A DNA stretch of 64,000 bases from Microbacterium sp. M28 (GTDB lineage: Bacteria; Actinomycetota; Actinomycetes; Actinomycetales; Microbacteriaceae), in contig NZ_CP107546.1 in NCBI RefSeq assembly GCF_025836995.1, positions 2,914,001 to 2,978,000 of the forward strand, in the 5' to 3' direction. Below the pieces are notes generated by a model. That model was not told the origin of the DNA, made no database searches, and saw only the letters and a program-made list of their open reading frames with translations. The position numbers and the translations under genes are program-made. Positions 34,342 to 42,263 of the stretch are shown one piece after another (the first letter of the stretch is position 1; every line of letters begins with the position of its first letter).

Positions 34342-35643
34342 TCACTCCGCGGTGACGTCGAATCCGGACGTCTTCATGTCCTCGACGACGACCTTTTCCG
34401 TCTCGGTCAGCGCCTCGGACAACGGCGTCCCGTTCGTCACGGCGGCCGACATCGCGTCCTGGAACGCGCTGGAGGCGACGTTCACGTTGGGACCCCAGCT
34501 GATCTCCGGGATGGTGTCCTCGGCGATCTGAGCTGCGATCTCCCAGTAGTCGTCCTGCTGCGGCATCAGGGCAGGCGCCTCGGCATCCAGCGTGAGCTTC
34601 TGCCCGGTGAGCGAGGCCGGGTACTGACCCTCCTCGATCTGGATCTGCGCCGCCTCCTCGGACGTGCCGATCCAGGCGGCGAACTCCGCTGCGGCCTCGG
34701 CGTGCTCCGAAGAGGTCGTGACGACGGCCGCCGACCCGCCCTGGAACGCGACGGCACTGTCGCCCTCGGTCCACTGCGGCAGCGGTGCCATCGCCCACTG
34801 GCCGGCCATGTCCGAAGCGACGCCGTTGATGACGCCGGCGGCCCAGAGACCGGCGGGCCATGAGAGGACGTTGCCCTCGTTCAGTCGCGCGTTCCACTCG
34901 GGGGTGAGCAACGGCTCGGCGAGCACGAGGTCCCGATCGATGAGGTCCTGCCAGTAGTCGGCGACGGCAACCGAGGCCTCGTCGTCGAAGTCGACGGTCC
35001 ACTGATCGCCATCGACCGTCCACCACTCCGCGCCGGCCTGCTGCGCGAATCCGGCGAAGCCGCCGAACTCGGCGGGTGCGAAAGTCGTGATGTAGGCGTC
35101 CGGGTCGGCCGCGCGCACCTGCTCCGCCGCGGTGGCGAACTCCGCCCATGTCGTCGGGACCTCGATGCCGAGCTCCGCGAAGCGCGCCTGGTTGTAGGTC
35201 AGCGCCTGAGGGCCCGCATCCTGCGGGACGCCGTAGCTGGTCCCGTCGAAGGTCGCCTGGCTCCACACACCAGGGGCGTACTCCTTCTCGAGATCGCCGG
35301 TGTACTCGCTGATGTCGGCCGCGACACCGGCGACGATCATGGCCGGCAGAGTGTTGTACTCGACCAGGGCGACGTCGGGCGCGTTGTTCGCGCGCTGAGC
35401 GGTGACCAGCTTGGCCGAGGAGTCTCCGCCTCCGCCGGCGTCGGTGTGCTTGACCTGGATGTCCGGGTGCGCCTCGTTCCAGGCATCGACGAGCGGCTTC
35501 TGCGTCGTGCCCCACGCCCAGTACTCGAGCGTGATGGGGCCGTCCGCGCTGTCGTCGGTTCCGCTTGCCCCTGCACAGCCCGTCAGGGCGAGAGCGGCGA
35601 CGGCGACGGATGCCGTGATTGCGACCAGCTTGCTGCGTTGCAT
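34342..35643 (-). CDS. Sugar-binding lipoprotein of CUT1 ABC importer
   Basis: A 433-residue extracellular solute-binding protein, family 1. The signal peptide ends in a lipobox (LALTGC, Cys at about 22), so the mature protein is lipid-anchored. The body begins ITLEYWAWG and has the two-lobe pattern of oligosaccharide binders, with several Trp residues (EWWTVDGDQWTV, WPAGLWAAGV) that could stack on sugars. GGGAGA is eight bases before the ATG. It is the first gene of the transport/hydrolase operon. Confidence 0.93.
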   Translation of the reverse strand: MQRSKLVAITASVAVAALALTGCAGASGTDDSADGPITLEYWAWGTTQKPLVDAWNEAHPDIQVKHTDAGGGGDSSAKLVTAQRANNAPDVALVEYNTLPAMIVAGVAADISEYTGDLEKEYAPGVWSQATFDGTSYGVPQDAGPQALTYNQARFAELGIEVPTTWAEFATAAEQVRAADPDAYITTFAPAEFGGFAGFAQQAGAEWWTVDGDQWTVDFDDEASVAVADYWQDLIDRDLVLAEPLLTPEWNARLNEGNVLSWPAGLWAAGVINGVASDMAGQWAMAPLPQWTEGDSAVAFQGGSAAVVTTSSEHAEAAAEFAAWIGTSEEAAQIQIEEGQYPASLTGQKLTLDAEAPALMPQQDDYWEIAAQIAEDTIPEISWGPNVNVASSAFQDAMSAAVTNGTPLSEALTETEKVVVEDMKTSGFDVTAE

Positions 35644-35720
35644 TCTCTGAATCTCCCTCGATGTGATCGCCGAAGCGCGCGGGATCACACTCGCGGTGAT
35701 GCGCTCAAGACGGCTCCGCC

Positions 35721-35750
35721 ATTATGTACCGCTGCGGAACAAATAGTCAA
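35721..35750 (-). promoter_or_regulatory. Promoter and operator of the sugar locus
   Basis: On the minus strand TTGACT (35745-35750) and CATAAT (35721-35726) have an 18-bp spacer. The spacer is almost filled by the near-palindrome GTTCCGC-A-GCGGTAC (35726-35740), a good position for a repressor such as the locus ROK protein or an unlinked LacI-type regulator. The leader would be about 70 bases. Confidence 0.65.
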
Positions 35751-35852
35751 TTCGCGTGCTCCACGGGTCGATCGGAGGGGTCGGAAGGCGCGAAAGAAAC
35801 CGCGGGAGGTGTCGCCTCCCGCGGTTGCGGTGATCGTCGACCGAGCCGCGAC

Positions 35853-36770
35853 TCAGGCGTAGCGACTGTCGTCGACCGGCGACGGGGCTGCCCCGAGCGC
35901 GTCCACATCCGCCCAGAGCGCATCGGGGACAGGCGTGTCGATGAGCTGGTCGGACTGCGCACGGCGGCCGGGCTTCGCGACGCCGACGACGGTCGAATCC
36001 ACGAGAGGCGAACGCAGCGAGTACTGCAGCGCCACGGCCGCCAGCGGCACCGCGTGTGCGGCGCACACGCGCTCCAGGCCCTCGACCCAGGCGAGCAGGT
36101 CCGCCGGGGCCGGGCTGTAGTCGTACAGCGCGCCTTCACGCGCTCCGGTCACCAGGAGCCCGGATCCGAAGGGGGCGGCGTTGAAGACCGTCATCCCCCG
36201 CTCCTGCGCGTCCGCGAAGACGGGTGCCGCCGACTGATCGACGAGCGTGAAGCGGTTGTGGATCAGCACGGCGTCGAAGGCACCGGTCGCGACGTAGCGC
36301 GCCATCAGCGGCACCGGTGCGGCGGCGACTCCGATCGCGTCCACGCGTCCTGAGTCGCGCAGCTCGATCAGTCCTGCGACGGCTCCCTGCGGACCCATCA
36401 CCTCCTCGAACGTGACGGTGTACGGATCGTGCAGGTGCAGCAGCGGCAGGCGATCCACGCCCAGACGCGCCGTCGTCTCGTCGAAGGAGCGCAGTACGCG
36501 GTCGCGATCGAACACGCCCGTGTCCGGGTCGCAGTCGACCTTGGAGATCACGCGCTCCCCCGCCTGGGCGCCGAGGCGGGCGATGGCGAGGCCGAGAACA
36601 GCCTCGGACCGACCACCCGCGTAGTTGTTCGACGTGTCGACGAATCCGTGGCGGCTGGTGAGCAGATCGACCGCGGTGTCGACCGCCTGCTGCTCCTCGG
36701 GCGAACCCGGTTCGGTTCCGCGGCCGAGGCCGGACGTGCCGAGGGTGAGCGGGGTGACGGTGAGAGACAT
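35853..36770 (-). CDS. Aldo/keto reductase family protein
   Basis: A 305-residue protein of the AKR barrel fold. Catalytic-tetrad candidates are Asp-Tyr in FVDTSNNYAGG (about 50), Lys in VISKVDCD (about 78) and His in LLHLHDPY (about 110). The C-terminal NADP-binding GVAKPGRRAQ segment is present. It resembles sugar or pyridoxal-type dehydrogenases of the AKR11/12 group; substrate not evident. It lies upstream of, and in the same direction as, the sugar locus, but the 35721-35750 promoter separates them. A clear ribosome site is lacking. Confidence 0.88.
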   Translation of the reverse strand: MSLTVTPLTLGTSGLGRGTEPGSPEEQQAVDTAVDLLTSRHGFVDTSNNYAGGRSEAVLGLAIARLGAQAGERVISKVDCDPDTGVFDRDRVLRSFDETTARLGVDRLPLLHLHDPYTVTFEEVMGPQGAVAGLIELRDSGRVDAIGVAAAPVPLMARYVATGAFDAVLIHNRFTLVDQSAAPVFADAQERGMTVFNAAPFGSGLLVTGAREGALYDYSPAPADLLAWVEGLERVCAAHAVPLAAVALQYSLRSPLVDSTVVGVAKPGRRAQSDQLIDTPVPDALWADVDALGAAPSPVDDSRYA

Positions 36771-36840
36771 GGCATCCGTTTCGTGTCGCGGGGTCGGACT
36801 CGAACCTACCAACCCGCGCACCTGCGGGAAACCACCGGGC

Positions 36841-38145
36841 TCACCAGCGCCCGTGCCGCTGCTCCCACTCATCCTCCACGGTGCGGCGGCGACCAGCGAC
36901 GATCCCGAACGGGATCGACACCACCAGGACCGCGGCGATCACCAGCAGCGGCACCGTCCAGGCATCCGTCGCGTCATGCAGGAGACCGATCGTGAATGGG
37001 AAGGCGGCCGCCATGATGTAGCCGGCGCTCTGCACGAAGCTCGACAGCGCCACAGCGCTCTCCGGTGTGCGGGCACGGATGCTGATGAGCACGAGCGCCA
37101 GCGGGAACATCGCGCCGACCACGCCGAACAGCGTGATCCACAACCACACCGTCACCGCATCGGCCCAGAACAGCAGACCGGCGACGCCGACGATGCCGCT
37201 GAGGGCCGCGACGAGGAACAGCGGCCGTGTCGCCTGGAATCGCACGACCAGGACCGGCACCAGCAGGGATGCGGGCAGACCCATGAAGGCGAACAGCGAC
37301 AGCAGGAGTCCGGCGGTCGCGGCGGAGACGCCGGCGAGGTCGGTGACGATCGCCGGCAGCCAGGCGAACGACACGTACGCCATTGTCGACGAGGTGCCGA
37401 ACACGATCGCCAGCGCCCACGCCAACGGGAGCCGGACGAGTCGCGCGAACGTGCGCGAACTGGTCGGTGCCACAGCGATCGGGCCGGTGGACAGCACCAC
37501 GGGTTCGACCTCGCCGGGTCCTGCCGCCTCGACCGCCGCGGGGCGGACGATCGGCATCGCGCCCTTCTCGCGGACGAGCATGATGATCCACGGGATCACC
37601 CCGGCGATCGCGAACACGCCCCACACCCCCAGCGAGACGCGCCAGCTGGCGGCATCCGCCACGGGCACGGCGACCAGCGGCGGCAGGAACGTCGACAGCG
37701 ACATCGCCGTCGTGTACAGCGTCATCATCAGGCCGAGGCGGTCGGGGAAGTGCTTCTTCACGAGCGGCGGAAGCAGGATGTTGCCCATCCCGACGCCGGC
37801 GAAGATGAGCGCCGTCGTCAGCAGGAGCGTGACGGCGTCCACCGAGAATCCGCGCAGCACGAGGCCGATGGCGATCGCGGCGAGCGCGACGACCGTCACC
37901 CGTTCGAGCCCGAGACGGCGCTCGAGCTGGGGCGTCGCCAGGCCGAAGATCGCGAAGCACACCGGCGGTGCGGTGCCGATCAGTCCCAGCACCGTCGGCG
38001 ACAGCGGGAACTCCGCCGAGATCTGATCGATCAGCGGCGACAGCGAGGCGACCGCCGAACGCAGGGAGAACGCGCACAGCAGGATTCCGACGACGGCGAG
38101 CGCTCGTCCGCGCCAGAGCGGACGTGCACTCACGCCCGTCGTCAC
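36841..38145 (-). CDS. MFS transporter, CynX/NimT-like
   Basis: A 434-residue, 12-helix major facilitator of the CynX/NimT type, starting RALAVVGILLCAFSLRSAVASLSPL. The long central loop (about 195-230) carries the family's variable region. Substrates in this subfamily include cyanate and nitroimidazoles; here it is unknown. The start is a GTG overlapping the purF stop (GTGA), so it is co-translated with purine synthesis genes; a purine-related or toxic-analogue export role is possible (inference). Confidence 0.87.
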   Translation of the reverse strand: MTTGVSARPLWRGRALAVVGILLCAFSLRSAVASLSPLIDQISAEFPLSPTVLGLIGTAPPVCFAIFGLATPQLERRLGLERVTVVALAAIAIGLVLRGFSVDAVTLLLTTALIFAGVGMGNILLPPLVKKHFPDRLGLMMTLYTTAMSLSTFLPPLVAVPVADAASWRVSLGVWGVFAIAGVIPWIIMLVREKGAMPIVRPAAVEAAGPGEVEPVVLSTGPIAVAPTSSRTFARLVRLPLAWALAIVFGTSSTMAYVSFAWLPAIVTDLAGVSAATAGLLLSLFAFMGLPASLLVPVLVVRFQATRPLFLVAALSGIVGVAGLLFWADAVTVWLWITLFGVVGAMFPLALVLISIRARTPESAVALSSFVQSAGYIMAAAFPFTIGLLHDATDAWTVPLLVIAAVLVVSIPFGIVAGRRRTVEDEWEQRHGRW

Positions 38146-39614
38146 GACGTCTGCGTGCTTTCCACCCAGGCGAGGTACTCGTCCGAGACGCTTCCGGTGA
38201 CGTAGTTCCCGTCGAACGGGCTGAGGTCGAGGTCGGTGATCGCGGACCCATCGGTGATCGCCGCCTTGAGGTCTTCGACCTCCTGATAGACCAGGTGGTC
38301 GCAGCCCAGCGCCTCGGCGATCTCGGGAATCGTACGACCGTAGGCGACCAGTTCGTGACGGGACGGCATGTTGATGCCGTAGACGTGCGGATGCCGGATG
38401 GGCGGCGCCGCCGAGGCGAAGGTGACCGACAGCGCACCGGCATCCCGGGCCATCTGGATGATCTGCTTGCTGGTGGTGCCCCGGACGATCGAGTCGTCGA
38501 TGAGCAGGACGTTCTTGCCCTGGAACTCCGTCGACATGGCATTCAGCTTCTGTCGGACGCTCTTCTTCCGAACGGCCTGGCCGGGCATGATGAACGTTCG
38601 TCCGACGTAGCGGTTCTTGTAGAAGCCCTCGCGGTACTCGATGCCGAGCTTGCGTGCGACCTCCATCGCGGCGGGACGGGACGAGTCGGGGATCGGCATG
38701 ACGACGTCGATCTCGCTCAGCGGGACGTGCTTGGCGATCGTGTCTGCCAGCCGGTCGCCCATCCGGAGGCGCGACTCGTAGACCGAGATGCCGTTCATGA
38801 TCGAGTCGGGGCGTGCGAGGTAGACGTACTCGAACGCGCACGGGGCCAGCTGCGTCACCGGTGCGCACTGACGGGTGAAGAGCTCGCCGTCGGTCGTGAT
38901 GAACACGGCCTCGCCCGGCTCGACGTCGCGCACGACCTCGTAGTCGCCGTTCTCGAGCACGAGCGACTCGCTCGCGACGACCCACTCGTCGCGTCCCTCG
39001 CGACCGGGAACCGTCGAGGGACGCCTGCCGAGGATGAGGGGACGGATGCCGAAGCGATCGCGGAATGCCAGCAGTCCGTACCCGGCGATGACGGCGATCA
39101 CCGCGTAGGCGCCTTCGATGCGCTCGTGCGTCCGGGTGACCGCCTCGAAGATGCGGTCAGGGTCGAGGTCGACCAGCGACGTGGTCTCCTGCAGCTCGCC
39201 GGCGAGCACGTTCAGCAGCAGCTCGGTGTCGCTCGAGGAGTTCAGGTGGCGGCGGTAGCGGTGCGCCATCTCGGCGGTGAGCTCACGCGTGTTGGTGAGG
39301 TTGCCGTTGTGGATGAGGATGATGCCGTACGGCGCGTTCACGTAGAACGGCTGGGCCTCCTCCTCGCTCGACGCGGTGCCCTTGGTGGCGTACCGGACGT
39401 GGCCGAGTCCGACGTTGCCGAGGAGGGACCGCATGTCGCGTGTGCGGAACGCCTCCCGGACCATGCCGGACGCCTTCGCCATGTGCATGACGCCGTTGGC
39501 CTCGGCCGTGGCGATGCCCGTCGCGTCCTGGCCCCGATGCTGCAACAGCAGCAGAGCGTCGTAGATGTCCTGATTGACCGGGGCGTTCCCCACGATTCCG
39601 ACAATGCCGCACAT
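38142..39614 (-). CDS. purF: Amidophosphoribosyltransferase
   Basis: A 490-residue enzyme catalysing the first step of purine synthesis: PRPP plus glutamine to phosphoribosylamine. The N-terminal nucleophile Cys2 (MCGIVGIVG) marks the Ntn glutaminase domain (about 1-235); no long propeptide is present. The PRPP motif VLLIDDSIVRGTTS is at about residue 360. Iron-sulfur Cys ligands of the Bacillus type cannot be confirmed by eye. It starts six bases after the purM stop and overlaps the MFS gene. Confidence 0.97.
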   Translation of the reverse strand: MCGIVGIVGNAPVNQDIYDALLLLQHRGQDATGIATAEANGVMHMAKASGMVREAFRTRDMRSLLGNVGLGHVRYATKGTASSEEEAQPFYVNAPYGIILIHNGNLTNTRELTAEMAHRYRRHLNSSSDTELLLNVLAGELQETTSLVDLDPDRIFEAVTRTHERIEGAYAVIAVIAGYGLLAFRDRFGIRPLILGRRPSTVPGREGRDEWVVASESLVLENGDYEVVRDVEPGEAVFITTDGELFTRQCAPVTQLAPCAFEYVYLARPDSIMNGISVYESRLRMGDRLADTIAKHVPLSEIDVVMPIPDSSRPAAMEVARKLGIEYREGFYKNRYVGRTFIMPGQAVRKKSVRQKLNAMSTEFQGKNVLLIDDSIVRGTTSKQIIQMARDAGALSVTFASAAPPIRHPHVYGINMPSRHELVAYGRTIPEIAEALGCDHLVYQEVEDLKAAITDGSAITDLDLSPFDGNYVTGSVSDEYLAWVESTQTS

Positions 39615-39620
39615 GGGGTG

Positions 39621-40736
39621 TTACTTCGCTCCGTCCGCGTACGCGCCGACCAGGCGCACAGCTCCGCCGTCGACGCCCTTGGCGCCCTCTTCGAAATGAC
39701 CGGTCGGTCGCCCGCCGGTGGCGATCGTCGCGACCTGCCAGGCCGGGATGCCTTCGCCTGCGAGGGCGCTGATCGCGGCGTCCTTCTTCGCGGCATCCAC
39801 GACGGCGAGGAAGCCGATGCCGAGGTTCCACGTCCCCTCGGCGGATTCCAGCGTCGAACCCGCGATATCGCTGAGCACGCGGAACACGGGGCTCGGCGAC
39901 CAGGTCGAGCGGTCGACCTCCGCCCAGCTGCCCTGCGGCAGGACGCGGGCGAGATTGGCGGCGATGCCGCCGCCGGTGACGTGGCTGAGCGCATGGACTC
40001 CGCCGCCGAGCGCTTCGATCAGGCGCAGCAGCGGCAGCGTGTAGAGACGGGTCGGCTCGAGGAGGACCTCGCCCCAGGTCTGACCGAAATCGGCGGCGTT
40101 GTCGCCATAGCCGATGCCGGCGCCCGTGACGATGTGGCGCACGAGCGAGTAGCCGTTGGAGTGCAGACCGCTGGAGGCGAGCGCGAGGACGACGTCGCCG
40201 TCCTGGACGCGCTCGGCGCCGAGCACGGCATCCGCCTCGACGACGCCGGTAGCGGCACCCGCGACGTCGTAGTCGCGGTGGCCGAGCAGACCGGGGTGCT
40301 CGGCGGTCTCGCCGCCGACGAGCGCGGTGCCGGTGGCGGCGGCGCCCTCGGCGATGCCGCGCACGATGTCGGCGATGCGCTCGGGGACGACCTTGCCGCA
40401 GGCGATGTAGTCGGTCATGAAGAGCGGCTTCGCGCCCACCACGACGATGTCGTCGACGACCATGCCGACGAGGTCCTGGCCGATGGTGTCGTGCTTGTCG
40501 ATGGCCTGCGCGATCGCGACCTTCGTGCCGACGCCGTCGGTGCTCGTCGCGAGCAGCGGCTTGCGGTAGCCCAGCAGCGCTGATGCGTCGAAGAGGCCGG
40601 CGAACCCGCCGACACCGCCGAGCACTTCGGGTCCGTGCGTCGCGCGCACGGAGGACTTCATCAGCTCGACGGCCAGATCACCGGCAACGGTGTCGACGCC
40701 GGCTTCGGCATAGGGATTGGTGGGAGAGGCAGCCAC
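39621..40736 (-). CDS. purM: Phosphoribosylformylglycinamidine cyclo-ligase
   Basis: A 371-residue AIR synthetase, the fifth step of purine synthesis. Motifs include YAEAGVDTVAGD at the N-terminus, STDGVGTKVAIA (about 65) and GETAEHPG with the catalytic region. The GTG at 40734-40736 is six bases after a TAGTCT -10 box, so the purM-purF-MFS mRNA is leaderless. Confidence 0.97.
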   Translation of the reverse strand: MAASPTNPYAEAGVDTVAGDLAVELMKSSVRATHGPEVLGGVGGFAGLFDASALLGYRKPLLATSTDGVGTKVAIAQAIDKHDTIGQDLVGMVVDDIVVVGAKPLFMTDYIACGKVVPERIADIVRGIAEGAAATGTALVGGETAEHPGLLGHRDYDVAGAATGVVEADAVLGAERVQDGDVVLALASSGLHSNGYSLVRHIVTGAGIGYGDNAADFGQTWGEVLLEPTRLYTLPLLRLIEALGGGVHALSHVTGGGIAANLARVLPQGSWAEVDRSTWSPSPVFRVLSDIAGSTLESAEGTWNLGIGFLAVVDAAKKDAAISALAGEGIPAWQVATIATGGRPTGHFEEGAKGVDGGAVRLVGAYADGAK

Positions 40737-40742
40737 ACCTCA

Positions 40743-40748
40743 AGACTA
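40743..40748 (-). promoter_or_regulatory. -10 box of the purM-purF operon (leaderless)
   Basis: TAGTCT (minus strand) is six bases before the purM GTG. The divergent -10 at 40801-40806 is about 55 bases away. Confidence 0.65.
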
Positions 40749-40800
40749 CCGCCGTCGACGCGCCCGCAGATCCGCGGATGCCCCGGCCTCGGAGTCCTCC

Positions 40801-40806
40801 TACGAT
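40801..40806 (+). promoter_or_regulatory. -10 box of the 40813 gene (leaderless)
   Basis: TACGAT is exactly six bases before the ATG. Confidence 0.65.
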
Positions 40807-40812
40807 GGGGCT

Positions 40813-41418
40813 ATGTCCGACAAGCCGCAATGGCTCATTCGCGAGGATGCGAGCGTCCCTGTGCTCGTCGCGCTCGCCCTGCGCCAGGAGCTCGGCGTGC
40901 GGACACCGGAGGACCTCCCCGTCCTGCGCGATCTGACCGTGCGTGCGCCGGATGCCGTGGATGCCACGCCCGAGCTCGAGAAGCAGTGGCGGGACTACTG
41001 GGACATGACCGTCGAGCCGCGCGCGCACCCGGCGTCCGTGCCGCTCGAACTCATCGAGGGGTTCGACACCCTCGTCGCCCTACCGCAGGCCGGGGCGGAG
41101 GAACTGCGCACTGCGATCGCCCCGTTCGCGCAATCGTCACTGACATACGCCCGTGCCGCGCACCGACGGTACTCGGACACGATGCGCCACTCGGCGGGCG
41201 GGGACGCCTACCGTGCCTACGCGTCGGCGATCGCCGAGTTCGAGCGCGAGATCGGTCGCCGCGCGCACTCGTTCGAGCTCAACGTGCAGGTGCTGCCGTT
41301 CTCCCAGCGGGGGATCTGGTGGATCGGTGCGCTGACAGTGGCGGTGACGGACGGCCTGCGCAGGGACGTCGTCGCCTTCGACACCGCGATCCGTCCGGTG
41401 ATCGCCGAACTCGCCTGA
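40813..41418 (+). CDS. Hypothetical soluble protein
   Basis: A 201-residue protein with no recognised domain. It starts MSDKPQWLIREDASVPVLVALALRQ and has no signal peptide or strong membrane segment; a moderately hydrophobic stretch near the C-terminus (GIWWIGALTVAVTDGL) is probably a buried strand. It is divergent from purM and ends one base before the stop of the convergent small membrane protein gene. Confidence 0.75.
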   Translation: MSDKPQWLIREDASVPVLVALALRQELGVRTPEDLPVLRDLTVRAPDAVDATPELEKQWRDYWDMTVEPRAHPASVPLELIEGFDTLVALPQAGAEELRTAIAPFAQSSLTYARAAHRRYSDTMRHSAGGDAYRAYASAIAEFEREIGRRAHSFELNVQVLPFSQRGIWWIGALTVAVTDGLRRDVVAFDTAIRPVIAELA

Positions 41419-41419
41419 G

Positions 41420-41743
41420 TCAGGCGTCGCCGCTCGCGTCGGTGACCGTCTCGTGGTCGACGCGGACGACGCGGTCATGCCGCCGCGCGCTGCGCTCCAG
41501 GATCAGCGCGACCACGCCGCCGAGAGCGAGCCCGATCGGGACCGTCCACAGCAGCGCGAAGCCGAACACCTGGGCGGGCGGGTAGACGATGCCGAGCGCC
41601 GCCGACTCCTCGTAGCTGCCGGTCGCGGTCACGATCGCTGCGGCGATGATGCCGAGGACGACACCCAGGCCCATGAACACGCCGAACCGCGGCACGCGGC
41701 GGACGGTCGCCTCGACGGTCTCGTGGGAATCGGTGGGAGCCAT
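41420..41743 (-). CDS. Small membrane protein, unknown function
   Basis: A 107-residue protein with two clear membrane helices (VFMGLGVVLGIIAAAIVTATG and VFGFALLWTVPIGLALGGVVALIL, about residues 22-42 and 58-82) and a polar C-terminal tail. I recognise the type as common in Micrococcales but cannot assign a function. GACAAT six bases before the ATG may be a leaderless -10. Confidence 0.75.
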   Translation of the reverse strand: MAPTDSHETVEATVRRVPRFGVFMGLGVVLGIIAAAIVTATGSYEESAALGIVYPPAQVFGFALLWTVPIGLALGGVVALILERSARRHDRVVRVDHETVTDASGDA

Positions 41744-41788
41744 GCATCCATTGTCCCACCGTGCGGCTGTGCGCGCGCCCGTGCAGGC

Positions 41789-42157
41789 CTACGGGCGCAG
41801 CGGCAGCAGATCGGAAAGGTCGGCGCGGATGCCGGACGCGCTCACGCGTCCGGATGCCGCGGCATCCGTCCACGGCTCTGCTCCCGTCGCGACGGCGATC
41901 CACGTCGCGGCATCCATCTCGACGACGTTGGGCGGCGTGCCGCGGGTGTGCCGCGGGCCCTGAACGACCTGAACGGCGCCGAAGGGCGGCACCCGCACCT
42001 CGACGCTGTTGCCCGGCGCCTTCTCGTCGAGCAGCTGCAGCAGATAGCGCACGGCCGTGGCGAGGTCGGTGCGCGCTGGCTTCTCGCCGGCATCCTGCGC
42101 GGCGCGGACCGCGGCGAGCGCTTCGCGCCCGGCCCCCGTGTCGATCCTGCGCGCCAT
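41789..42157 (-). CDS. Sterol-carrier-like family protein
   Basis: A 122-residue protein of the bacterial SCP2-like family found near purine genes in actinobacteria. The segment VEVRVPPFGAVQVVQGPRHTRGTPPNVVEMDAATW, split over residues 50-88, is the most typical part. It is a single SCP2-like fold without a catalytic domain; the ligand is unknown. TAGAGT lies six bases before the ATG, so the mRNA is leaderless. Confidence 0.82.
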   Translation of the reverse strand: MARRIDTGAGREALAAVRAAQDAGEKPARTDLATAVRYLLQLLDEKAPGNSVEVRVPPFGAVQVVQGPRHTRGTPPNVVEMDAATWIAVATGAEPWTDAAASGRVSASGIRADLSDLLPLRP

Positions 42158-42163
42158 GGATCC

Positions 42164-42169
42164 ACTCTA
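42164..42169 (-). promoter_or_regulatory. -10 box of the sterol-carrier-like gene (leaderless)
   Basis: TAGAGT (minus strand) six bases before ATG 42157. The long palindrome at 42177-42234 starts seven bases further upstream. Confidence 0.65.
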
Positions 42170-42176
42170 CGAGCCG

Positions 42177-42234
42177 TTCGAATCGCTTTGTTTGCTCGAG
42201 ATCGGGCGATTTCGAGCGAACAAAGCGATTCGAA
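42177..42234. repeat. 58-base near-perfect palindrome between divergent promoters
   Basis: Two 27-base arms (42177-42203 and 42208-42234) match at 25 of 27 positions around a 4-base loop (GGGC). The arms are notably AT-richer than the surroundings (CGCTTTGTTTG and complement). The element fills the space between the two divergent -10 boxes and covers the expected -35 regions of both genes. Confidence 0.85.
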
Positions 42235-42251
42235 GCCGGGGCGGGCAGTCG

Positions 42252-42257
42252 TAGGCT
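42252..42257 (+). promoter_or_regulatory. -10 box of the NUDIX gene (leaderless)
   Basis: TAGGCT six bases before ATG 42264; a 17-bp spacer places the -35 at TTCGAA, the outer end of the palindrome. Confidence 0.65.
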
Positions 42258-42263
42258 CGGGGC

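Noticed and set aside
36781..36860. tRNA gene on the minus strand between the aldo/keto reductase and MFS genes
   Set aside because: The T-arm-like part has a mismatch, the 5' acceptor strand is missing, and the sequence would overlap the MFS stop codon.
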